The position numbers and the translations under genes are program-made. A stretch of 8,663 nt of DNA from Armatimonadota bacterium (lineage in GTDB: Bacteria > Armatimonadota > UBA5829). The notes beneath the pieces were generated by a model. It was not told where the DNA came from, ran no database searches, and was given only the letters and a program-made list of their open reading frames with translations. The stretch's first letter is position 1, and every line of letters begins with the position of its first letter. The stretch is taken from the NCBI GenBank assembly GCA_026415535.1, contig JAOAGX010000078.1:1-8663 (forward strand), in the 5' to 3' direction. Of the stretch, positions 1 to 5,341 are shown piece after piece.

Positions 1-18
1 GATGTGTATAAGAGACAG
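1..18. other. Sequencing adapter: Tn5/Nextera mosaic end (left)
   Basis: The first 18 bases match the Tn5 mosaic-end sequence used in Nextera tagmentation, lacking only its first A. It is the inverted counterpart of the last 19 bases of the window. This is library-construction sequence, not genome. Genomic sequence begins at about 19, inside a gene. Confidence 0.97.
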
Positions 19-19
19 G

Positions 20-175
20 ATCGAATTCGCCCTCTACGATGACGCTGGCAACCTAGTCGGCAGTGCGTTCGACATTATCAATGACCTGGAGCCGGGCGAA
101 ACATGGCGATTCACAGCAGATGTGTTTGAGAATAGCGCCACACACGCCCGGTTCAAAGGCATCACGGCTTTCTAG
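20..175 (+). CDS. FxLYD-type domain protein, 3' end only
   Basis: This is the last 51 codons of a plus-strand gene whose 5' part lies beyond the adapter junction, ending in TAG at 173-175. The fragment starts IEFALYDDAGNLVGSAFD and continues with LEPGETWRF. That is the F-x-LYD-x-x-G-N-x-V-G ... L-x-P-G-E-T-x-x-F pattern of FxLYD domains: small beta-sandwich modules often found on secreted or lipoprotein-type proteins of unknown function. No signal peptide or membrane segment is visible, because the N-terminus is missing. The protein ends soon after the domain. The gene converges with the ROK kinase gene on the other strand. The domain call rests on motif resemblance in a short fragment; the role of the full protein is unknown. 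Confidence 0.72.
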   Translation: MEFALYDDAGNLVGSAFDIINDLEPGETWRFTADVFENSATHARFKGITAF

Positions 176-422
176 ATGTCCAACTAATGTTGTTGATTTT
201 TCTTTCTCGATTTTGTATCTTCATCAGTTCGCTTCGGCCGCGAAATTAGACGCACTTCCCCGAGAAGTTCTTTATTAGCCTTGTTCTACAGCAAGCGTAG
301 TAGTTGAACGTGAGCCAGTTTCCCCACGCGGCGAGTTGCATCCAGCCTCGTGCGGGCTTTGTGCTGGGTCGCGACTGAAGTTGCGCACTCCATGAGCCTT
401 ATGAAATCACTTGTCGGATACT
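176..422. other. Spacer between converging genes
   Basis: This 247-nt stretch separates the plus-strand FxLYD gene from the minus-strand ROK kinase gene, and I see no gene in it. Just after the FxLYD stop is a 4-bp stem (181-184 with 189-192) followed by a T-rich run at 196-201, which may be a weak plus-strand terminator. A second short hairpin (344-347 with 355-358) is followed by TTT on the plus strand. A 5-bp inverted repeat lies at 228-232/240-244. None of these is strong. Confidence 0.4.
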
Positions 423-1388
423 CTACAATGTCGATGTTTCGGTAAGTGCCACCGCGAAAGCGCCCATCAGGCCCATCAACTCACCATTTGCCGCAGGTAC
501 TATTTCGACGTCTTTTGCAAGCTCGGGCATTGCTCGTTCTCTAACAACTTTTCGTACCGGTTCGAATAGCATATCTCCAGCTTTTGTGACTCCGCCGCCG
601 ATAATCACGAGTCTGGGGTTGAAAATGTTGACAACATTGGCGACCCCAATACCGAGGTTTTCCATGCACTCAAACCACACTCGAGACGCAAACTCGTCGC
701 CCTTTCTCGCTGCACGTGCAACCATCTCTGCCGTGACTTCGCCTGGTGAAGCGATCCAGTCCCACAAGACGGTTTTTGGCTTGGAGGCCAGCCTATCGCG
801 TGCGATGCGAGCGATCGACGTGCCGGAAGCAAGTGATTCCAAGCAACCGCGGTCTCCACATGGGCAAGGTGGTCCTTCGGGTCTGATTTTGTGGTGACCA
901 ATCTCTCCGGCATTTTCGCCGTAGCCACGGTATATTTTGCCATTGGCTATGATGCCGCCGCCAATGCCGGTTCCTACGATCAAAAAAACGAAGTCATCCA
1001 CACCCTTGCCTGCGCCGAAAAAGTGTTCGCCCATAGCGGCAGCGTTGGCGTCGTTTTCGAGGTAGGCAGGAACATCAAATTCATTGCCAAACTCGTGCGT
1101 AAGGCAAATACCCTGCCAGCCGGGTAGGTTTGGAACGACGTGTATTATGCCGGACCTGCGATCAAGTGGCCCTCCGCAGCCTATTCCGATTGCGTCGACC
1201 TTAGCGCCGGACTCGCACACCACCTCATGCGCCGCTGCTTTAAGTCGAGTCAATGCCTGAGCCGGGCCAAGGTGTCCCCTAGTTTCGATTCGCTTCTTTG
1301 CTAAAACCGTCCCCGTCTCGTCCGCAACACCAACTATCGATTTTGTTCCTCCGATGTCAAAGCCAAGTATGTGCAAGGGCGTCTTCAC
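423..1388 (-). CDS. ROK-family sugar kinase (glucokinase-like)
   Basis: This 321-aa protein is full length for the ROK family and likely phosphorylates a hexose or amino sugar with ATP in the cytoplasm. Visible motifs are the phosphate-binding DIGGT at residues 11-15, END at 111-113 with catalytic Asp113, the GTGIGGG loop at 139-145, and ENAGEIGH at 158-165. The ROK zinc site follows (His165 with Cys175, Cys177 and Cys182 in CPCGDRGC), and a second glycine loop IIGGGV lies near 262-267. The longest start is GTG at 1388, but the AGAAGG motif sits right against it. A TTG at 1376 has AAGGTG about 9 nt upstream and gives an N-terminus beginning HILGFDIGGT, so it may be the true start. The gene lies 139 nt downstream of the URO-D-like gene and may be cotranscribed or separate. 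Motifs do not settle the sugar. No DNA-binding domain is present, so this is a kinase rather than a ROK repressor. Confidence 0.93.
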   Translation of the reverse strand: MKTPLHILGFDIGGTKSIVGVADETGTVLAKKRIETRGHLGPAQALTRLKAAAHEVVCESGAKVDAIGIGCGGPLDRRSGIIHVVPNLPGWQGICLTHEFGNEFDVPAYLENDANAAAMGEHFFGAGKGVDDFVFLIVGTGIGGGIIANGKIYRGYGENAGEIGHHKIRPEGPPCPCGDRGCLESLASGTSIARIARDRLASKPKTVLWDWIASPGEVTAEMVARAARKGDEFASRVWFECMENLGIGVANVVNIFNPRLVIIGGGVTKAGDMLFEPVRKVVRERAMPELAKDVEIVPAANGELMGLMGAFAVALTETSTL

Positions 1389-1419
1389 CTTCTAACCGAG
1401 TTGATTTGTTTTCGGCAGG

Positions 1420-1446
1420 AGATCCTTCGCTTCGCTCAGGATGACA
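1420..1446. repeat. Dispersed extragenic repeat, copy 1 (half-site)
   Basis: This AGATCCTTCGCTTCGC...GGATGACA element lies in the spacer between the URO-D-like and ROK genes. It matches the consensus of a short repeat found between genes in many bacterial genomes, whose chance translation reads EILRFAQDD. It matches the copy at 5241-5266 at 20 of 26 positions and the copy at 3787-3813 at 18 of 27. Only one arm of the usual inverted pair is present. Confidence 0.75.
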
Positions 1447-1527
1447 TGTGTCGTCGAATCTACGCGAAGACGTTGTCAGTTGATGAGCATCGGATTGCCG
1501 GAAGTTTTTCATACAACAGCATCACAT

Positions 1528-2481
1528 TTACGAGTAATTGCCTTCTGCCTTCCATACGTCCAGCATGGCGTGGTATCTGGAAAGTCTCATCCCCGTATAA
1601 ATGCAATTGGAGGTAGAAAAGATATATCCACCGCCTGGCATTCCGTGCTTGAGTGCGTATCGTGCCGACTCGCGCACTTCGTCTTCCGTGCCGGTGTCGA
1701 GCAGGCCGCAGTTTACGTTACCTATAAGGCAGACTCGATCCCCATACAGCCTCTTAACCTCAGCGATATCTACACCTGCCTGCGGGTCAAGCGAGTGGAG
1801 CGCGTGCGGGTTTGCCTGGACGAGCTGATCGATGATCGGCATAATGTTGCCGTCTGTGTGCTTGATTGTATAGAATCCCATATCACGTTGGCCCTGGATG
1901 AGTCGAGCGAGGTATGGCGTGACAAACTCACTAAACTGCGCCGGACTTAGGAACGGACCTGTGTTCAGGCAGTAATCCGAGCACAATGCAAACCCGTCGA
2001 GTCCTCCGTGCTTGGCAAGTTGTTCTTGATATGCAAGCGCATTGTCAACTGCTGCTGATGCTTCGCGTTTGAGTCCTTCGGGATCATCGACCATGCGGTA
2101 GCTGAACGACTCCATATGTTGGCCATCAGGTATGCCAAAAGTCGCGTCACCGTGCAGCATCAAGAAGTATTTGTCGCCAGTTTTGTCTCTGACGATGTCT
2201 ATTAGTCGAATGGTTTCCTCCAGTGTGCCCGGGTTAGGGTGAAGGAATATCGCGCTGTGTTCATAGCGCTCGGCGGTCATTATGAACGTGTCCGCTATAT
2301 CCTCGCGATGGAGCTGACGTTCCTTTTCTTCCATCTGCTGCCATTGACTGTAGGCTCGGTGCAGAGGGTGGACCTTTCCAAAAGCCTCCATTGTGAGGAA
2401 GAAGACGAGTTCAAAGTGTGGCACCCGGCCGGTCAGCGGTCTGCGTTCAAGTGCGGCAATGAAACGTTCACGTGGGGTCAT
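1528..2481 (-). CDS. URO-D/MtaA-superfamily protein (not heme-pathway HemE)
   Basis: This 317-aa cytoplasmic TIM-barrel protein belongs to the uroporphyrinogen decarboxylase superfamily. That superfamily includes HemE, corrinoid:CoM methyltransferases such as MtaA, and many uncharacterised enzymes. Visible signatures are the MTPRERFIAALERR start, FALCSDYC around 164-171, HTDGNIMP at 208-215, the SLDP strand at 230-233, and the C-terminal-barrel strand IGNVNCGLLDTGT at 253-265. The HTDGN block replaces the HxCG metal-binding block of MtaA-type enzymes, so reaction and substrate are unknown. The Asp/Arg-rich N-terminal substrate motifs of HemE are not apparent. The start is ATG at 2481, with GAGG about 10 nt upstream inside the preceding gene. 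Only 2 nt separate it from the DUF362 stop, so the two are almost certainly translated from one mRNA and may act together. Confidence 0.87.
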   Translation of the reverse strand: MTPRERFIAALERRPLTGRVPHFELVFFLTMEAFGKVHPLHRAYSQWQQMEEKERQLHREDIADTFIMTAERYEHSAIFLHPNPGTLEETIRLIDIVRDKTGDKYFLMLHGDATFGIPDGQHMESFSYRMVDDPEGLKREASAAVDNALAYQEQLAKHGGLDGFALCSDYCLNTGPFLSPAQFSEFVTPYLARLIQGQRDMGFYTIKHTDGNIMPIIDQLVQANPHALHSLDPQAGVDIAEVKRLYGDRVCLIGNVNCGLLDTGTEDEVRESARYALKHGMPGGGYIFSTSNCIYTGMRLSRYHAMLDVWKAEGNYS

Positions 2482-2483
2482 TG

Positions 2484-3575
2484 CTACTCTACCTCGACAA
2501 TTTCATACTCTCGGCTCCCAAGCCCTATCTTAGCAGCTTCTTCCACCTGCAGATACGGGTCTTTGCCGTGGATTTTTTCGAACAGGTGACCGGGGACGTC
2601 GCGGATCTCAAGCGGTGGCGGAAGTGAGCCCGGGATATAATTTTCTATCCTGACGGAATCGATTGAAGCCTGTTCGACGGCCACAATGTCTTCGCTCAAG
2701 AATATTCCTACATCGGGTACGATCGCGGGCGACGAGAACCCCCAGCAATCGCAGAACGGGGTCACCGAGCATACGTGATTGATAAACAATATGCGCCCCC
2801 GCTCGAAAGTATCCAAGCATGCCTTTGTGACACGCGCCATACCGGCCTGAAACTGTCTTATACCCTCTTCGTTGATCTTGATTGCGTTATGCGGGCAACA
2901 GTTTACGCAGTGCATACAATAGCGACAGTGGTGGAGGTTTATTCTTAGTTTGTCTTCTTTGTTGAAGGAGACGGCACCTGTAGGACAATTCTCGCGGCAA
3001 AGGTAGCAATGAACGCAGAGGTCGGTGTTCCATTCGAACTCGGTGTCGATCAGCACGTGGATATCGCATCGACTCTTATGGGTGACGCATCCCATTGCGA
3101 CGTTCTTGATCGCACCGCCCCAGCCACACTGGCCATGTCCCTTGCCATGGCTCAAAACTACCATTGCGTCAGCATTTGCGATCTCGCCGCATATCTGAAC
3201 GTTCTCGAGCGACAAGTACCCGATCGGCGCGTTTACAAAGTATCGCTCATTGTGGCCTGCCGCTTCGACAAGACGAGCGCCTAAGGTTTCCTCTGTGTAT
3301 CCGCGAGCCTTAGCGCCAGGAACGGCTCCTCTGCCGTCGGTCACAAATGGCATGCCTCCGGCTTCTTTGATTTCTTGGATCAACGTCCTCACAAAAATCG
3401 GGGGAATGGTCGTGTACCCAATGTTGAAACCCAAATGCATCTTAATTGCTATAGTTTTTCCCTCGAACATAGCCTTCAGAGGGAAGTGGGCTAACGCACG
3501 CCTGAATTTGGCTGGCAGGCTAGCATCTGCCCTCAACGCACTCATCTTTGCGGATGCAAAGTAGACTTTACTCAT
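2484..3575 (-). CDS. DUF362 protein with two [4Fe-4S] ferredoxin clusters
   Basis: This 363-aa protein has a DUF362 region over roughly residues 1-170 and 245-320. It shows IAIKMHLG at 42-49, a conserved GG..V.DGRG block near 73-83, HGKGHGQCGWGGAIKNVAMG at 143-162, and a Cys-rich CSVTPFCDCWG at 269-279. Inserted between is a bacterial-type 2[4Fe-4S] ferredoxin unit: C187, C190, C193, C197-Pro and C217, C220, C223, C227-Pro. It should be a soluble electron carrier or redox partner; its reaction is not known for the family. The start is ATG at 3575, with only a weak ribosome site (GTGAG) before it. It heads the set with the URO-D-like gene 2 nt downstream, just after a terminator, so it probably has its own promoter. 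The URO-D-like product is the natural candidate partner. Confidence 0.9.
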   Translation of the reverse strand: MSKVYFASAKMSALRADASLPAKFRRALAHFPLKAMFEGKTIAIKMHLGFNIGYTTIPPIFVRTLIQEIKEAGGMPFVTDGRGAVPGAKARGYTEETLGARLVEAAGHNERYFVNAPIGYLSLENVQICGEIANADAMVVLSHGKGHGQCGWGGAIKNVAMGCVTHKSRCDIHVLIDTEFEWNTDLCVHCYLCRENCPTGAVSFNKEDKLRINLHHCRYCMHCVNCCPHNAIKINEEGIRQFQAGMARVTKACLDTFERGRILFINHVCSVTPFCDCWGFSSPAIVPDVGIFLSEDIVAVEQASIDSVRIENYIPGSLPPPLEIRDVPGHLFEKIHGKDPYLQVEEAAKIGLGSREYEIVEVE

Positions 3576-3603
3576 TGCTCACGAATCTCTTGCCTTTCGA
3601 TTC

Positions 3604-3632
3604 CTAATACCCTCTTTGTAGTCGCACGTCGA
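3604..3632 (-). promoter_or_regulatory. Possible weak sigma-70 type promoter for DUF362 operon
   Basis: On the minus strand TCGACG (3632-3627) and TATTAG (3609-3604) are separated by exactly 17 nt. Each matches 4 of 6 bases of the -35 and -10 consensus. They lie between the terminator at 3634-3667 and the DUF362 start at 3575, where a promoter is expected. The match is weak and the -35 touches the terminator tail. Confidence 0.25.
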
Positions 3633-3633
3633 A

Positions 3634-3667
3634 AAGCCCCGCCTTGAGAACCCTCTAGACGGGGCTT
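3634..3667 (-). terminator. Rho-independent terminator after group 2 genes
   Basis: An 8-bp GC-rich stem pairs AAGCCCCG (3634-3641) with CGGGGCTT (3660-3667). The 18-nt loop can itself form a short inner stem. Read on the minus strand, the stem ends in a run of four T. It lies about 56 nt downstream of the small membrane protein stop and upstream of the DUF362 start, so it separates the thiL transcript from the DUF362 transcript. Confidence 0.75.
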
Positions 3668-3694
3668 GTGAAGCGCTACAGTATTCTCGTTCTC

Positions 3695-3714
3695 GAGCGC
3701 AATATATCGCGCTC
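3695..3714. repeat. Perfect 6-bp inverted repeat (stem-loop or operator-like)
   Basis: GAGCGC (3695-3700) and GCGCTC (3709-3714) flank an 8-nt A/T-rich loop, just after the stop of the small membrane protein gene. No T-run follows on either strand, so it is not a classic terminator. It may protect an mRNA 3' end or bind a protein. Confidence 0.45.
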
Positions 3715-3722
3715 TCCTCATT

Positions 3723-4019
3723 TTATACCCTTTTCAGTGAAGTCGTATCGCATTCGGCACAATGCAAAATGTCCGGGCGTCGCAAAGGATTCTTCGCCCT
3801 ACTTAGCATAACACGCTCAAAGGCACGCTTTTCTATACCACTCGGACCATGGCAGTAGGTCCCATGCACTCCCTTGTCGGGGAGACGACTGCTAGGCTGG
3901 TCTAGCGGTGCCGTCATTCCAAAGTAGAGTATTAGACCTACTGTGAGCAAGATCACCAGCACGATCATCGCCGTGATCCACCCTGCGCCTATGGACTCAT
4001 CCCGCCTAGTTCTGTCCAT
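3723..4019 (-). CDS. Small single-helix membrane protein, repeat-derived C-terminus
   Basis: I do not recognise this 98-aa protein. It has a charged start (MDRTRRDES), one strong hydrophobic helix at about residues 14-34 (ITAMIVLVILLTVGLILYFG), and then a polar tail. With several Arg before the helix, the N-terminus is likely inside and the tail outside. The ATG at 4019 has GGAG 10 nt upstream. It starts 81 nt after the thiL stop on the same strand and is followed by a terminator, which supports a real gene at the end of the thiL transcript. Residues 70-91 (VMLSRAKNPLRRPDILHCAE...) are the translated form of a dispersed repeat. The original C-terminus was therefore probably replaced or extended by repeat insertion, and only about the first 65 residues may be ancestral. 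Confidence 0.5.
   Translation of the reverse strand: MDRTRRDESIGAGWITAMIVLVILLTVGLILYFGMTAPLDQPSSRLPDKGVHGTYCHGPSGIEKRAFERVMLSRAKNPLRRPDILHCAECDTTSLKRV
3747..3813. repeat. Dispersed extragenic repeat, copy 3 (both arms)
   Basis: Both arms of the repeat can be seen. One arm, at 3787-3813 (GGATTCTTCGCCC...CATAACA), matches copy 1 at 18 of 27 positions. An inverted, more diverged arm lies at about 3748-3775, with a spacer of about 11 nt. Read on the minus strand the unit gives MLSRAKNPLRRPDILHCAE, close to the familiar MLSEAKxL...QILRxAQ translation of this element. It lies inside the 3' end of the small membrane protein gene. Confidence 0.65.
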
Positions 4020-4100
4020 TGCATCTTGTCTCCAGTCACCACAGTTTACAGTCCTACCACTCAGGTGTCAACACCGAGACTTTGCTTCCGTGCTGATTAC

Positions 4101-5099
4101 TCAAAAGTGCTGCCAGCCTTGCGGCATTGGGCCTTCCGTACCTGATGGGTAGACGAGCGTGACGCTGGTATCCTCGATAATCTCCCCTATCACGCGAGCG
4201 GTTGAACCTGTCGATTCGATTGCGTCGATCACTGCTGGAACGTCTGCGGGGTTGCTTGTGATAAGGAGTTCATAGTCTTCCCCGCCTGCCGCTGCTAGGG
4301 TGACCGGGTCGGCGTCAAGCCGCGCGGCAGCGATGTGCAGGTCCTGGGAGACAGGAAGCTCGCTTGCGCTAACGCGCGCCCCAACACCAGACGCGGCGCA
4401 GAGCCTGGGCAAATCCGATGATAGACCATCCGACAGGTCCATCATCGCGTGGACTTTTCCTGTCTTTACTGCGGCTCGCGCTTCGAAGACTCTTGGCTCC
4501 GGTTTCAGGTGACGCTCGACACAGAACTCGCTCGCCCTGCGCGCGTCGGCAAGGCCGAGTTTGAGAAGCAGTTGCAGTCCAGCCAACGAATCGCCGAGCG
4601 TGTTCGTCACCAGGATTGCGTCGCCTGGCCTAGCGCCGTCGCGCCTTGCGATCATTTCGCGTTCAACCAGGCCGAGTTGGGTCACGTTAATCACTATTCC
4701 GACGGAGCTTCCGACCGTATCTCCGCCAGCAATCGCGCTCCCGAACGCGAAGTTGGCATCTGCTAGTCCCTGATATATAAACTCGACAGACTCTACGTCT
4801 ACGTCCGGCAACCCTATCGAAACGAACGAATACGTCGGCTCGCCGCCCATAGCTGCAATATCGCTGATGTTTACTGCCGCACTTTTCCAGCCCAAAAGAT
4901 ATGGCTCGTTGATCTCCATTCGAAAATGGGTGTTCTCAACAAGGAGGTCGGTGGTGACGATGAGAAGACGTTCGCCGAGGTCAATTAGCGCAGCGTCGTC
5001 GCCGATCCCAAGCTTCAGATCTCCACCTACTGGTGCGCCGTAGTTTTTTTGTATTAGTCTAATAACGGCGTTTTCTCCGCCGAAGTCGGAGATTTTCAT
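4101..5099 (-). CDS. thiL: Thiamine-monophosphate kinase
   Basis: ThiL phosphorylates thiamine monophosphate with ATP to give thiamine diphosphate, the last step of cofactor synthesis, in the cytoplasm. The 332-aa protein has normal family length and all the AIR-synthase-fold motifs: MKISDFG at the start, GIGDDAA at 31-37, DLLVENTHF at 51-59, NISDIAAMGGEP at 77-88, AGGDT at 124-128, MDLSDGLSSDL at 220-230 and AGGEDYELL at 271-279. The aspartates in these blocks bind the Mg2+ ions. The start is ATG at 5099, fixed by the family N-terminus. Oddly, the only strong ribosome site (GGAGG) lies about 21 nt upstream, with no in-frame start nearer to it. No other thiamine gene and no clear thiamine-diphosphate riboswitch is nearby. 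A 242-nt spacer separates it from the upstream CNNM gene, so it may have its own promoter. Confidence 0.96.
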   Translation of the reverse strand: MKISDFGGENAVIRLIQKNYGAPVGGDLKLGIGDDAALIDLGERLLIVTTDLLVENTHFRMEINEPYLLGWKSAAVNISDIAAMGGEPTYSFVSIGLPDVDVESVEFIYQGLADANFAFGSAIAGGDTVGSSVGIVINVTQLGLVEREMIARRDGARPGDAILVTNTLGDSLAGLQLLLKLGLADARRASEFCVERHLKPEPRVFEARAAVKTGKVHAMMDLSDGLSSDLPRLCAASGVGARVSASELPVSQDLHIAAARLDADPVTLAAAGGEDYELLITSNPADVPAVIDAIESTGSTARVIGEIIEDTSVTLVYPSGTEGPMPQGWQHF

Positions 5100-5161
5100 T
5101 GACGTAGTGTTTCGGATCTTCCTCCAGGCTTCTACTGGTACAAGGTGGAAATACTTTGCAC

Positions 5162-5190
5162 ACCCCTTATTTCCCCAGCGGGGTTGGGGT
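5162..5190. repeat. Nested GC-rich inverted repeat in thiL leader
   Basis: CCCC (5173-5176) pairs with GGGG (5180-5183) around a 3-nt loop. Outside it ACCCC (5162-5166) pairs with GGGGT (5186-5190) across an asymmetric internal loop. It lies 63-91 nt upstream of thiL on its coding strand. No T-run follows on either strand. It could be an mRNA leader structure; its function is unknown. Confidence 0.4.
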
Positions 5191-5218
5191 CGGATTCAGC
5201 CATGCCTGCGGCGTAATT

Positions 5219-5224
5219 ATTTTA
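5219..5224 (-). promoter_or_regulatory. Possible -10 element for thiL
   Basis: TAAAAT on the minus strand matches 5 of 6 bases of the -10 consensus. It sits in an A/T-rich patch about 120 nt upstream of thiL, but I find no good -35 at the right spacing. Confidence 0.2.
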
Positions 5225-5240
5225 GCCCTTTTTGAAACTC

Positions 5241-5266
5241 AGATTCTTTGCTTTGTCCAGAATGAC
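5241..5266. repeat. Dispersed extragenic repeat, copy 2 (half-site)
   Basis: AGATTCTTTGCTTTG...AATGAC matches copy 1 (1420-1445) at 20 of 26 positions; five of the six differences are C versus T. It lies in the 242-nt spacer between the CNNM and thiL genes. The second arm is not visible. Confidence 0.65.
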
Positions 5267-5279
5267 GCCAGTGAAACTT

Positions 5280-5296
5280 CTTCGTCTTGAACGAAG
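5280..5296 (-). terminator. Weak stem-loop after CNNM gene
   Basis: CTTCGT (5280-5285) and ACGAAG (5291-5296) form a 6-bp stem with a 5-nt loop, about 46 nt after the CNNM stop on its coding strand. The following sequence has only a short T-run (GTTTC), so termination here is uncertain. Confidence 0.3.
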
Positions 5297-5341
5297 GTAG
5301 TAATCTCAGGCAAGGCCGGTCTGTTTGATTCCGACTGCTTC

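Noticed and set aside
63..278. Plus-strand 71-aa ORF
   Set aside because: It is a different frame over the FxLYD gene end and its spacer, with no recognisable domain. The overlapping frame 20-175 has a clear family motif.
1371..1616. Plus-strand 81-aa ORF containing EILRFAQDDM
   Set aside because: That peptide is the usual chance translation of the dispersed repeat at 1420-1446. The ORF spans a spacer and antisense sequence.
1441..1950. 169-aa plus-strand ORF opposite the URO-D-like gene
   Set aside because: It begins in the dispersed repeat and runs antisense to a conserved gene, with no family motif.
1528..2481. HemE (true uroporphyrinogen decarboxylase)
   Set aside because: The HTDGN and LCSDYC blocks and the DUF362 neighbour fit uncharacterised superfamily members better, and no other heme gene is nearby.
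5162..5190. G-quadruplex
   Set aside because: Only two G-tracts occur per strand, and the tracts pair with nearby C-tracts, so a hairpin is the simpler reading.
5290..5325. Possible thiamine-diphosphate riboswitch upstream of thiL (CCTGAGATTACTACC on the minus strand)
   Set aside because: The CTGAGA-like box is present, but the conserved second half (ACCUGAUCUGG with its paired stems) is missing and a plain hairpin follows. It is treated as coincidence.
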